Notes under the pieces: model-generated
Seen by the model: only the letters and a program-made list of their open reading frames with translations
Told to the model about the DNA's origin: nothing
The model's database searches: none
Source: Flavobacterium laiguense
GTDB taxonomy: Bacteria; Bacteroidota; Bacteroidia; Flavobacteriales; Flavobacteriaceae
Direction: 5' to 3'
DNA: 64,000 nt
Assembly (NCBI RefSeq): GCF_003097655.1
Contig: NZ_QCZH01000001.1
Coordinates: 496,001 to 560,000 of the forward strand
Program-made: the position numbers and the translations under genes
Part shown: in pieces, positions 8,369-17,189 of the stretch
How the letters are laid out: every line of letters starts with the position of its first letter
How positions within the stretch are numbered: the stretch's first letter is position 1

Positions 8369-9406
8369 GATAAAAAATACACAATTAAGGATATTGCAAA
8401 ATTAGCTGGCGTTTCTAAGGGTACCGTTGACAGAGTCTTGCATAAAAGAGGCAAAGTGTCTCCAACAGCCCTTGAAAAAGTTAACGAAGTTTTAAACGTA
8501 ATTGACTACGAACCAAATCTTATTGCCAGAAATTTAAAAAACAATAAAATTTACCGTATTTGTATAGTACTTCCTGATCCTGAAATCGACCCTTATTGGC
8601 TACCTTGCGTAAAGGGTATTAATGATGCCATACAAGAATTTAAGGCCTACAATTTAGTTATTCAGACCTTTTATTTTGATCCGGAAAAAAAGAAATCGTT
8701 TTTGGAAACCAATGATACCGTAATTGAACTTTCTCCAGATGCTGTTTTGTTGGCACCCCTATTCCATAAAGAAACGGTAGCCGTTATCCAAAAATACGAT
8801 GCTATAAACACTATTGTAAACACCTTCAATAACCAAGTCGAATCTGCATCCGTAAAAAGTTTTGTGGGCCAGGATTTATTTAGAAGTGGTCGCGTAGCCG
8901 CAAAATTATTGGATTCTATTTCTGATAAAGGCCAAATTGCGATTATTCATATTGATGAAACCTACAAAAATGCTATTCACATGCAGGAAAAGGAAAGAGG
9001 CTTTAGAAATTATTTTGATGAGAAAGAAAATTCAGAATATACTATCACGACCTTAAAATTAAAAAGTCCAAATATTGAAATTAATTTCAATACTTTCCTG
9101 AATGAAAACCCGGATTTATCGGGAATCTTTATTACCACTTCCAAAGCATATCAAATAGCCAAAACAATTACTGAGGTTACCCATAAAAAAATAGGATTTA
9201 TTGGATATGATTTGATTGATGAGAATCTAACGTATTTGAATCAAGGCGTAATTGATTTTATGATACACCAAAATCAAAAAAGACAAGCTTATCTAGGGAT
9301 AACTTCTTTGGTGGAACATTTTCTTTTTAATAAAGAAATTCCGGAGATGATTCTTTTGCCTATTGATATAGTAAATTCCGAAAATGCAGACTATTATATT
9401 GAATAG
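8366..9406 (+). CDS. LacI-family transcriptional regulator (intact)
   Basis: A 346-residue regulator. The N-terminal LacI-type helix-turn-helix TIKDIAKLAGVSKGTVDRVL is at residues 6-25, followed by the hinge motif EPNLIARNL and a sugar-binding-protein-like sensor domain running to the end (IGFIGYDLIDENLTYL aligns beyond the break of the paralogue at 1079). ATG 8366 is preferred over the TTG at 8357. It lies beside an operon whose promoter carries a pair of LacI-like palindromes, and two more such promoters are in the window, so this is the prime candidate for the regulator of the amino-sugar regulon. The operators sit upstream of -33 rather than over the promoter, so activation is possible. 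The ligand is unknown, probably an amino sugar or its phosphate. No operator copy is visible at its own promoter. Confidence 0.9.
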   Translation: MDKKYTIKDIAKLAGVSKGTVDRVLHKRGKVSPTALEKVNEVLNVIDYEPNLIARNLKNNKIYRICIVLPDPEIDPYWLPCVKGINDAIQEFKAYNLVIQTFYFDPEKKKSFLETNDTVIELSPDAVLLAPLFHKETVAVIQKYDAINTIVNTFNNQVESASVKSFVGQDLFRSGRVAAKLLDSISDKGQIAIIHIDETYKNAIHMQEKERGFRNYFDEKENSEYTITTLKLKSPNIEINFNTFLNENPDLSGIFITTSKAYQIAKTITEVTHKKIGFIGYDLIDENLTYLNQGVIDFMIHQNQKRQAYLGITSLVEHFLFNKEIPEMILLPIDIVNSENADYYIE

Positions 9407-9420
9407 CATTTATTTATTCG

Positions 9421-9593
9421 TATTCAGCCTAACAAAAATTTGACACAAATTGCACGAATTCACACAAATTCAAAATGAAAATTTAGAAAGATTTCACAAA
9501 AAAAATCAATCTTGCAATGCAATTCGTGTGAATTTGTGCAATTTGTGTCTGTTTTTCTTTAAATCCAAAGTTGAATTTGGTGTAGGCTGAATA
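9421..9593. repeat. second palindromic repeat element (MITE-like)
   Basis: Terminal inverted repeats TATTCAGCCTA (9421-9431) and TAGGCTGAATA (9583-9593) flank an inner pair in which GACACAAATTGCACGAATTC answers GAATTTGTGCAATTTGTGTC imperfectly. It follows the lacI stop by 14 bases and reaches to within 7 bases of the CBM9-like stop, so it may also act as a bidirectional terminator. It carries no coding sequence. Confidence 0.75.
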
Positions 9594-9600
9594 GTTCCAT

Positions 9601-10251
9601 TTATTCTTTTAAAACAAAGGTTCCAAAAGAAGAAGCTATATGAAAATTCGGCGTTTCTGTATTTGGGTTTACCCAAGTGATCCAAGTAGGTTCAAAACAT
9701 CCGTTTTGCCCCTTAAAATATTTAGCCCGAAAAACCCCCACTTCAATTTTGTTGTTTTTAATTAAATTAAAATCTTTTAAGGATTGAATGCTTATTGATC
9801 CTTCAACGGTAAAAGAATTCTCATTTACAGATGATTTAACAACTATATCATTCTTTGGCCAACTCCAATTAAAATCGAAATCCTTATTAGGATAAGCGAT
9901 AAAATCCATTATTCGAGCAGCGGAATCTATTTCCAGACAGTAATATGGATTCAGGGAAATATCGGGTCTGAAAAAAAGTTCGACTCTATCTGAATTATTG
10001 ATACTATCAATACTATCGTCCAGTTTTTCTATGTGAATTGATGAATCTAAAACGGTAAAGCTGAAAAATAAATTTTCACGATCCCAAAGTGCCTTAAAAG
10101 TAATTTCTGACTGTTTTTTACTATCCCATGGAGAGCAAAAATCAGTCAAAGGCATAGCGCAATCCCACAACTCATCATCTCCTTTTCCAGAGATAACCAG
10201 CTGATTTTTTTCAATTAAATTCACTACGTACTCTTTTATTTCATCATTCAT
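9601..10251 (-). CDS. CBM9-like carbohydrate-binding protein
   Basis: A 216-residue protein that reads as a single carbohydrate-binding domain of the CBM9-like sugar-binding type. Visible traits are a beta-rich pattern with DELWDCAMPLTDF near the start, LWDRENLFFSFTVLDSSI, the conserved RVELFFRP and EIDSAARIMDF stretch, and a C-terminal ITWVNPNTETPNFH segment. No signal peptide is evident, unlike most CBM9 proteins that are attached to secreted enzymes, so a cytoplasmic role is possible, or a short export signal is missed. It is divergent from susC and shares the 700-base intergenic region with its operator pair. The ligand is unknown; amino-sugar oligomers are a guess from context. Confidence 0.7.
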   Translation of the reverse strand: MNDEIKEYVVNLIEKNQLVISGKGDDELWDCAMPLTDFCSPWDSKKQSEITFKALWDRENLFFSFTVLDSSIHIEKLDDSIDSINNSDRVELFFRPDISLNPYYCLEIDSAARIMDFIAYPNKDFDFNWSWPKNDIVVKSSVNENSFTVEGSISIQSLKDFNLIKNNKIEVGVFRAKYFKGQNGCFEPTWITWVNPNTETPNFHIASSFGTFVLKE

Positions 10252-10597
10252 TTTTATATGTTATTTACTATTTCTTTAAAACCCATTCCAAACATTTTTT
10301 TCGAAATATAGTTGAAATAAATCAATTAATCTCATTATAAAATTACTCCATTTTTCGAACTGTTTTAAGGGTATAAATTTACTGTTAATTTTTACCATAA
10401 ATAAAACAAAAAAAACACACTAATTAGGTATTCCTTCCATTACATTATCATTATTCAATCTATAAGGAACCTGCGAATTTAATATTATTCAATCAGTATT
10501 TCAATCATTTACCTAAAAATAAGATTAAAACCCAAAAGATCTATATTGTTAAACAATTGGAATTGTATTACAAAAAAACATTTTAACACCGTTTTTT

Positions 10598-10634
10598 TGT
10601 GCTCGAGAACAGAAATATTGTGTGTTCGAGCACA
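10598..10634. promoter_or_regulatory. paired palindromic operator, susC operon
   Basis: TGTGCTCGAGAACA (10598-10611) and TGTGTTCGAGCACA (10621-10634), centres 23 bp apart. The second is an almost perfect palindrome. The pair ends 16 bases before the -33 TTG at 10651, the same geometry as at 7887 and 29915. Confidence 0.8.
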
Positions 10635-10650
10635 ATATTTGTTATTTTCC

Positions 10651-10681
10651 TTGTTTAATAAAAATATAATCTATAGTTTCG
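10651..10681 (+). promoter_or_regulatory. promoter of the susC operon
   Basis: TTG at 10651-10653, 20-base spacer, and TAGTTTCG at 10674-10681 (seven of eight matches to TAnnTTTG). The segment AATCTATAGTTTCGT is shared with the leftward promoter at 7840. Transcription would start near 10686. Confidence 0.7.
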
Positions 10682-10953
10682 TCAGTGAATTGTGAATTAT
10701 ATTGTTTGAATTATAATTTTTAAGCAATAAAAAAAATGATTTTATTGTCGTTTTTAACTTTTAAAATGAAGGTGCATTTAATTAAAAACTGTCATTTTTA
10801 AAATAATTTAAGAATTTAAAATCAGCATAAATAAGACAAAATGAATACCCTTTTTTAATGAAATTCAAATAGACTTGTTCGATTGCAGGGTCAAAAAAGA
10901 GAAGGGAATAAATTAAAAAATAATTACGTATAACAACCAAAAAACCATTAAGT

Positions 10954-13900
10954 ATGAATGAAATAACCAAAAACAAGCCGGAAAACTTTCGGCTTAACGT
11001 GATCTCCGGGAGAGTGGTCAAAATTACAACTATTATACTGCTCAACTGGGGCTTGCAAGCGTCAGCATCGGAAAGTTATACCATAAATATTCCGACGGAA
11101 ATTAATGCCCAAAACATACAAAATCAAATCAAAGGAAAGGTTACCGATGAAAACGGACTACCTATATCTGGAGCCAATATTCACATTAAAGGAAGCACCG
11201 AATCGGTTCAGACTGATCTAGATGGTTCTTTTGCAATTGATGCCCCAGAAGCTACAGTTACTTTAGTGATTTCTTTTATCGGAAAGGAAACCAGAGAAGT
11301 AAAAGCAACAGGAGGTTTTGTAACTGTCGTTTTGAAAGAGGAAGGACTTAAAATGAATGAGGTAATCGTAGTTGGATATGGTAAACAAAAGAAAAGTGAC
11401 CTTACCGGTTCTGTGAGTTCCATTAGTAAGGATAACTTAAACTTAGGAGGAACCGTGGCCAATGTTGGTCAAGCTTTACAAGGACGTGCCTCAGGGATTC
11501 AAGTGCAGCAAAATAATTTTGCTCCGGGAAGCACCCCTTCAGTTATTATTAGAGGAGGGAACTCCATCAACAATTCTAATGCCCCATTGTATGTGGTAGA
11601 TGGATTTATTACGAGTACCGGTGGATCGATTAGTCCGAACGATATCGAAAATATTCAGGTTTTAAAAGATGCTTCTTCTACGGCTATTTATGGTGCCAGA
11701 GGAGGAAATGGGGTAATATTGATTACCACTAAAAAAGGAAAATCTGGAAAAATGCAAATTGAAGCCGATTTGTCGAATGGTTTTCAGAATATAATTGAAG
11801 CTCCCTCTTTATTGAATGGACAACAATATGCTGATATTCAAAATGCAATTGCTGCCGAAAATAATAAACCACCTGTTTTTCCTGTAAGTTTTCCAATTGC
11901 AAATACCAATTGGTTTGACGCAGCAACCCGTCAAGGTTATGTAAGAAATGGAACAATTTCATTTAGTGGAAGCGATAAAGTGTCTAAATTTTATCTTTCT
12001 GGAAATTATATAGACCAAACGGGAGCGTTGCAAAACACTGATTTCGAAAAATTCTCTGTACGAATGGGTGGGGAGAAAAAGTTTAGTGAGAAATTAAATA
12101 TAGGCACTAATTTTTATGGTTCTGTAAGCAATGGAAACAATAGTAATTATGATGATAATATTTTATCTCCTATAAATGCCATACAGACTGCTCCCCCGTC
12201 TATTCCAATTTATAACCCAGATGGGACGTATTATAAATACCAAGGAAAAGATAATGCATTAGCTCTTTTGTTGGAACCTACAGATAATATCACCAATAGA
12301 TTGGTCAATGCAAGTATGTTTCTTGATTATGAAATTATTAAAAACTTAACGTACCATTTTGGAGCAGGTGCTGAGTTTCAAGAAAACATAGAAGGAAAAT
12401 ATACTCCGAGCACACTAGTTGCCGGAGCTGCTTTAAAAGGTGTTGCCTCAGAAGAAAATAAATCCTATTTTAGATGGAGTACAGAGCAATATTTAACCTA
12501 TAAATTTGCTACAGGGGAAAATGCTTTTACAGCAATGATAGGGACTTCCAATCAAAAAGACACCTATGAACAATTAAAAGCTTCCGGCACTGGTTTTTCT
12601 AATGATTTGTTAACCTATCATGATCTTGGAGGTGCCTCTGTGTATTCAAAACCAGAAAGTTTTAAGTCGGAGACAAAACTTACGTCTTATTTCGGTAGAT
12701 TGAATTATGCTTTTGCCGATAAGTATTTGGCTTCTTTTACCATAAGAAGAGATGGATCTTCTCGATTCGGTCCCAACAATCAATATGGAACATTCCCGTC
12801 TGGGGCTATTGCATGGAAACTTTCGAACGAATCATTTGTACAAAATTTAAATGCTTTTTCAGAACTAAAACTAAGAGCCAGTTATGGTATTACGGGTAAT
12901 GATGGTATTGGAGATTATGCTTATATGAGTAGACTAAGATCTTGGGGTGTTATTATTGCACCAGATGATTTTGTTCCGGGTACTGAACCCGCTAATTTAG
13001 CAAATCCCAATTTAAAATGGGAAGAAACAGCTCAAACAGATTTAGGTTTGGATATGGGTTTTCTTGACGGAAGATTGAATGCAACCATTGATGTGTACAA
13101 AAAAACAACCAGTGATGCGCTTTTGAACGTGCCTGTTGGAGATTGGTGGGGTTTTGACACTCAAAGAATCAATACAGGAGTTATTGAAAATAAAGGGATA
13201 GAATTTGGTTTAAGTTATGATAATATAAGAAATGAAAATTTCTCTTGGAAATCGACTTTTAATATTGCTTACAACAAACAAGAGGTAGTGTCGCTTTCTG
13301 ATAATGTTAAAATTATAAGTGTAAAGACATCTAATCCAAGTGCATTTACTTCAGTACAAGAGTTTACAAGATTAGAGCCAGGAAAAGAAATGGGGGTGCT
13401 ATATGGTTATGAATATGCTGGAGTGGTAAAAACAGGAGAGGTTTATTCGCCACAACCAAATTCTAAACCGGGAGATCCTAAATATTCAGATTTAAATGGA
13501 GATGGAAAAATTACACCAGATGATAGAACCTATTTAGGGAATTCTACACCACATTATATCGCAGGATTTGGGAATGATTTTAGATATGGAAATTTTGATT
13601 TGAATATCTTTTTTCAAGGAGCATTTGATTATTCCGTGTACAACATGACCGCAATGGTAGCTGAATCAAGTACCGGTACAGCCGCATTAGACCGTTGGGT
13701 TGCCGGTACAAATGAAGATACCGATATTCCAAGAGATGGGTATTACAAAAGTAAATATGGTAGTTATGTAAATTCAAAATTTGTTAAAGAAGCTTCTTAT
13801 GTTCGTTTAAAAAACGTGTCTATTGGATATTCTATTCCAGAGAGTGCATTAAGACAAGCTAAATTTATTGATAGTATCCGATTGTATGCTACTGGTCAGA

Positions 13901-14043
13901 ATTTATTAACGTTGACAAACTATTCTGGTAATGATCCTGAAGTTAATGGGCATTCAAATAACAATCTAGGAGGTGGAATAGATTTCAACTCATTCCCAGC
14001 TTCCAGAAGTTTTGTTTTGGGTGTAAAAGTTACCATTCATTAG
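10954..14043 (+). CDS. SusC/RagA-type TonB-dependent outer-membrane transporter
   Basis: A 1029-residue outer-membrane barrel that would import glycan fragments with its SusD partner, powered by TonB. Order: an N-terminal hydrophobic export segment (VKITTIILLNWGLQA), a carboxypeptidase-regulatory-like domain (IKGKVTDENGLPISGANIHI), the SusC signature VVGYGKQKKSDLTGSVSSIS, the plug with VDGFI and LKDASSTAIYGARGGNGVIL, and a large barrel ending in a phenylalanine-rich strand (SRSFVLGVKVTIH). The length is typical of the family. The export signal is preceded by about 20 polar residues, longer than usual, so a later start is possible, though the given ATG follows an AT-rich leader well. It is the first gene of the operon under the palindrome-pair promoter; susD follows 39 bases later. 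Confidence 0.95.
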   Translation: MNEITKNKPENFRLNVISGRVVKITTIILLNWGLQASASESYTINIPTEINAQNIQNQIKGKVTDENGLPISGANIHIKGSTESVQTDLDGSFAIDAPEATVTLVISFIGKETREVKATGGFVTVVLKEEGLKMNEVIVVGYGKQKKSDLTGSVSSISKDNLNLGGTVANVGQALQGRASGIQVQQNNFAPGSTPSVIIRGGNSINNSNAPLYVVDGFITSTGGSISPNDIENIQVLKDASSTAIYGARGGNGVILITTKKGKSGKMQIEADLSNGFQNIIEAPSLLNGQQYADIQNAIAAENNKPPVFPVSFPIANTNWFDAATRQGYVRNGTISFSGSDKVSKFYLSGNYIDQTGALQNTDFEKFSVRMGGEKKFSEKLNIGTNFYGSVSNGNNSNYDDNILSPINAIQTAPPSIPIYNPDGTYYKYQGKDNALALLLEPTDNITNRLVNASMFLDYEIIKNLTYHFGAGAEFQENIEGKYTPSTLVAGAALKGVASEENKSYFRWSTEQYLTYKFATGENAFTAMIGTSNQKDTYEQLKASGTGFSNDLLTYHDLGGASVYSKPESFKSETKLTSYFGRLNYAFADKYLASFTIRRDGSSRFGPNNQYGTFPSGAIAWKLSNESFVQNLNAFSELKLRASYGITGNDGIGDYAYMSRLRSWGVIIAPDDFVPGTEPANLANPNLKWEETAQTDLGLDMGFLDGRLNATIDVYKKTTSDALLNVPVGDWWGFDTQRINTGVIENKGIEFGLSYDNIRNENFSWKSTFNIAYNKQEVVSLSDNVKIISVKTSNPSAFTSVQEFTRLEPGKEMGVLYGYEYAGVVKTGEVYSPQPNSKPGDPKYSDLNGDGKITPDDRTYLGNSTPHYIAGFGNDFRYGNFDLNIFFQGAFDYSVYNMTAMVAESSTGTAALDRWVAGTNEDTDIPRDGYYKSKYGSYVNSKFVKEASYVRLKNVSIGYSIPESALRQAKFIDSIRLYATGQNLLTLTNYSGNDPEVNGHSNNNLGGGIDFNSFPASRSFVLGVKVTIH

Positions 14044-14082
14044 TCTAAAAAGCTTTTTTAACTAACATTAAATTTAATTAAA

Positions 14083-15594
14083 ATGAAAAAATATTCTATA
14101 CTATTTCTAATACTAACCGCAGGAATACAATTTTCTTGCAATCAAGATCTTGACCCTAAAGTATACAGTAGTTTGACCAATACCAATGGGTATCAAACAA
14201 AGTCGGATGCGATGGCGGCTGTAAATTCAGTATATGCCAGACTAAAAGGACCATCAGTGGGTGATAACTTTTCATATTGGGCAACACGGCATTTTGCGTT
14301 AACAGATATTGCAACAGATTTAGGTCATTGTCAATTTGATGGGGATCCAGGACAATTGTTTTTAGGTACTTGGAATTCGGCCAATGGTCTACTTGAGGAA
14401 GATTGGACTTCTATGTATAAGTTGGTTGCCAATGCCAACAATGCGATTTATTACATTACCCCAATGACAGGGATCTCGGATGCTGAAAAAACACAATTCA
14501 TCGCCGAATCAAAATTTCTAAGAGCTTCGGCTTATATGGATTTAACGGATTCTTGGGGACCCGTAATTTTGATTACAGAGGATAATTTGGCAAGTCCTGA
14601 TTATTTATCGCAAACGCCTCCAACATCGGTTGAAGATATTGATGCTTTTTTGATTAAAGATTTGAATGAAGCTGCCAGTGTATTGCCTGTTAATTATCAA
14701 GACAATGCTATTTATGGAAGTAATGATGTAGGGCGTGCTACCAAAGGTGCGGCACTAACATTATTGGCAAAATTGTATATGAGAAGCCATAATTGGCAAC
14801 AAGTAGTCGATCTTACACAACAAGTAATGAGCTTAAATCAATACAGTCTTTATCCATCTTATTTAGGATTGTTCAAAGAAAATAATAAATGGTGTCAAGA
14901 AAACATCTTTTCCTCCCTTAGCGATGCTAATACTAATGGAACGGAATTGCTAAATCACTTTGGTCCAGTAAATCATCCAGTAGTACAAAACAGATGGCAG
15001 TATTATACTGTAAACTGGGATTTCTATAATACTTTTGGTAACGAAGACGAGAGAAAACAATGTTTCTTTCCAGAATATGTAGGAATCGATGACTTATTAT
15101 ATAGACAAGCACCTACTATGGGGGCCGAACCTCCTGAAGGCGAATTTTATATGCAGGATGTAGCCACCAGAAAATATGCAGATGATGAAACGCAAACCTA
15201 TTACGATGGTCATAGTGTTAACATATTGCGTTATGCCGATGTTTTGTTGAGCAGAGCGGAAGCATTAAACGAGATTAGCGGGCCAACTGGCGAAGCGATT
15301 GACCTTATTAATCAGGTTAAAGCAAGATCTCATGCTAAGCTATTGGTTTTAGCAGATTACAATCAAGCTACTTTAAGGGATGCTATTTTGCAAGAAAGAG
15401 GATGGGAACTTTTCTACGAAGGAAAACGTCGTGCCGATTTAATCAGAATGAATAAATATGATGTTCTTGTAAATGCATACCATACCAGAGTAGGAGAAGG
15501 CGCTCCAATCAAGATGCCTCAAAACAAATATTATACCTACCCTCAAAGTCAGGTAGATCTTAACCCAAAGTTAAGTAACGCCGATAGACAGTAA
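14083..15594 (+). CDS. SusD/RagB-family surface glycan-binding lipoprotein
   Basis: A 503-residue outer-membrane lipoprotein that caps the SusC channel and binds the glycan. The signal peptide ends in a lipobox with Cys19 (GIQFSC) followed by NQDLDP, an acidic tail compatible with surface export in Bacteroidota. The usual helical TPR-like core is visible (ADAEK-like helices, FLRASAYMDLTDSWGPV), and the C-terminal RagB part has LRYADVLLSRAEALNE and ERGWELFYEGKRRADLIR. Both length and order are standard. A hairpin after the gene (15611-15668) could reduce read-through into the downstream genes, so SusC/SusD may be made in excess over the enzymes. The ligand is not predictable by eye. Confidence 0.95.
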   Translation: MKKYSILFLILTAGIQFSCNQDLDPKVYSSLTNTNGYQTKSDAMAAVNSVYARLKGPSVGDNFSYWATRHFALTDIATDLGHCQFDGDPGQLFLGTWNSANGLLEEDWTSMYKLVANANNAIYYITPMTGISDAEKTQFIAESKFLRASAYMDLTDSWGPVILITEDNLASPDYLSQTPPTSVEDIDAFLIKDLNEAASVLPVNYQDNAIYGSNDVGRATKGAALTLLAKLYMRSHNWQQVVDLTQQVMSLNQYSLYPSYLGLFKENNKWCQENIFSSLSDANTNGTELLNHFGPVNHPVVQNRWQYYTVNWDFYNTFGNEDERKQCFFPEYVGIDDLLYRQAPTMGAEPPEGEFYMQDVATRKYADDETQTYYDGHSVNILRYADVLLSRAEALNEISGPTGEAIDLINQVKARSHAKLLVLADYNQATLRDAILQERGWELFYEGKRRADLIRMNKYDVLVNAYHTRVGEGAPIKMPQNKYYTYPQSQVDLNPKLSNADRQ

Positions 15595-15610
15595 ATAGTA
15601 ATAGGTTTAT

Positions 15611-15668
15611 ATAAATCAAGAATGTAATGTCGTCAGCATTGATGCTGTTATATTCTTGATTTTTATAT
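15611..15668 (+). terminator. hairpin after susD, possible partial terminator or attenuator
   Basis: ATAAATCAAGAAT (15611-15623) pairs with ATTCTTGATTTTTAT starting at 15652, and an inner CAGCAT/ATGCTG stem (15634-15647) extends the structure. T-rich bases follow. The next gene starts only 36 bases later on the same strand and no strong new promoter was seen, so incomplete termination is likely. Confidence 0.6.
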
Positions 15669-15703
15669 AAAAAAAAATAGTAGTTTTATAAAAACACCAT
15701 AAA

Positions 15704-17116
15704 ATGATTAAGAGTTTAATAGTTAAAGGCATTTTGATTTTTACCCTTTTGGTAATGGTTAGTTGTTCCAAGAATCAAGGCAATTGTGTTACTACTATCA
15801 ACGTCGGAACTCATAGTAACAACGAATTGAAGATTCAAATCGATGTTACTACAAGTACTGATGCAAAGGTATATGTAGAATATTGGCGTGAGGCAATTGG
15901 AAGTAAAGGTAAAATGACTTCTTTGACAACACCTAGTGGCAAAAAACATTCTCTTGTGCTTTGCTCCATCAGTCCTGATACTAAATACAACTATCAGGTT
16001 GTGACGATTCAGGATGATGTAAAAAACATAAGTAAAGTCTATGCTTTCAAATCCAGACAGTTGCCGGAATGGTTGCAAAAACAATTCAAAGCCAATTGTC
16101 CAAAACCCAATTTAATACCTGAAAATTTCAAAAAAGGGTTTTTACTTTTAAGCAAAAGAGAAACTCCGGGTACCGTTTACCTAGTAGATTATAAAGGAAA
16201 TCTGAGATGGTATCATACAGTAGAAGGAACTGGATTTAAAGTTTCCTGTTTTACCGATGATCAAAGCATTATTTCTATACTTGGAAAAAATGATGAACCA
16301 ACGAGCTATGGCAGCGAGATTTTAGAAATTAATTTGCAAGGTGATACGCTCACGCACATTAGAAAAGGTCAAGGCGATTTAAAGCAAGTCATTCATCATG
16401 AAATTATAAAGAAATCGACCAACGAAATCGTGACTTTGTTTGTCGATGAAAGAATAACCGACTTATCCGCGATAGGTGGCAAAAAGAAAGATACCATCAA
16501 CGGTGACGGAATTCTTATTTTGGATAAAAAAGGAAAACAACTCTGGAAATGGAGTGTTTTTGACGATTTAGACCCGATGAAAGATAAAGCATTGTTGAAA
16601 ACCAAAAAGGATTGGATGCATGCCAACAGCTTGAATTATGACAAAGACGGCAATTTTATTATTTCATTTTATAATAACGGTCAAATTTGGAAAGTAAATG
16701 CCAAAACCGGAAAAGTAATTTGGAAAATAGGAAAAGGCGGAACAATTGCAATGCCTGCCAATTGCAATTTTTCACAAGCCCACGCGGCACACATTAATCA
16801 AGAAGGAAGTTTATTATTTTTTGACAATGGAGTCGACAAAAAACAATCTTCGGTTTTTGCCATGAATGTAGATGAGAAAAGCAATAAAGTAGCATTAGAT
16901 TTTCATATTGAATTACCCAAAGAAATCTACAATGACAGAATGGGAAGTGCCTATATGATTGACAAAGAAACCCTATTGGCTTGTTGTTCCAAAAGACATA
17001 TTACCGTTCTAACCAATAAAAAAGGAGTGCTACTTTGGACTTTAGAGTCCGAAATTCCACCTTACAGGGTAAAGTTTATCCCAGAAGATAAACTCAAACC
17101 GTTTCTTTTGAATTAA
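15704..17116 (+). CDS. arylsulfate sulfotransferase-like lipoprotein (ASST family)
   Basis: A 470-residue lipoprotein (lipobox MVSC, Cys21). After a short beta-sandwich-like N-terminal part (about 25-120), the rest is a propeller of the aryl-sulfotransferase family: GTVYLVDYKGNLRWYH, LDKKGKQLWKWSVFDDL, then WMHANSLNYDKDGNFIIS and GKVIWKIGKGG, AHAAHINQEGSLLFFDNG. The histidines in MHANS and AHAAH fall where ASST enzymes carry active-site histidines; the enzyme class moves sulfate from one phenol to another without PAPS, through a sulfo-histidine. Whether the catalytic set is complete needs an alignment. Finding it inside a susCD operon is unusual. Alternative: a non-catalytic propeller that binds a sulfated ligand. 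Confidence 0.72.
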   Translation: MIKSLIVKGILIFTLLVMVSCSKNQGNCVTTINVGTHSNNELKIQIDVTTSTDAKVYVEYWREAIGSKGKMTSLTTPSGKKHSLVLCSISPDTKYNYQVVTIQDDVKNISKVYAFKSRQLPEWLQKQFKANCPKPNLIPENFKKGFLLLSKRETPGTVYLVDYKGNLRWYHTVEGTGFKVSCFTDDQSIISILGKNDEPTSYGSEILEINLQGDTLTHIRKGQGDLKQVIHHEIIKKSTNEIVTLFVDERITDLSAIGGKKKDTINGDGILILDKKGKQLWKWSVFDDLDPMKDKALLKTKKDWMHANSLNYDKDGNFIISFYNNGQIWKVNAKTGKVIWKIGKGGTIAMPANCNFSQAHAAHINQEGSLLFFDNGVDKKQSSVFAMNVDEKSNKVALDFHIELPKEIYNDRMGSAYMIDKETLLACCSKRHITVLTNKKGVLLWTLESEIPPYRVKFIPEDKLKPFLLN

Positions 17117-17189
17117 AAAATAACCAAAAGGGAAGAGCTGTTTCAATTGGAATAACTTTATAAATACCTGAATTTAATACCTTATTAGA

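Larger units (their letters stand above)
10252..10953. other. 702-base regulatory intergenic region between CBM9-like gene and susC
   Basis: It holds the operator pair (10598-10634) and promoter (10651-10681) of the susC operon. The remaining 10682-10953 would be an untranslated leader of about 270 bases, AT-rich and without a convincing open frame. Its first 40 or so bases resemble the leader of the 30215 operon, suggesting that both control regions are copies of one ancestor. A weak promoter for the CBM9-like gene may lie around 10305-10320 (TATATTTC on the minus strand). Confidence 0.55.
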
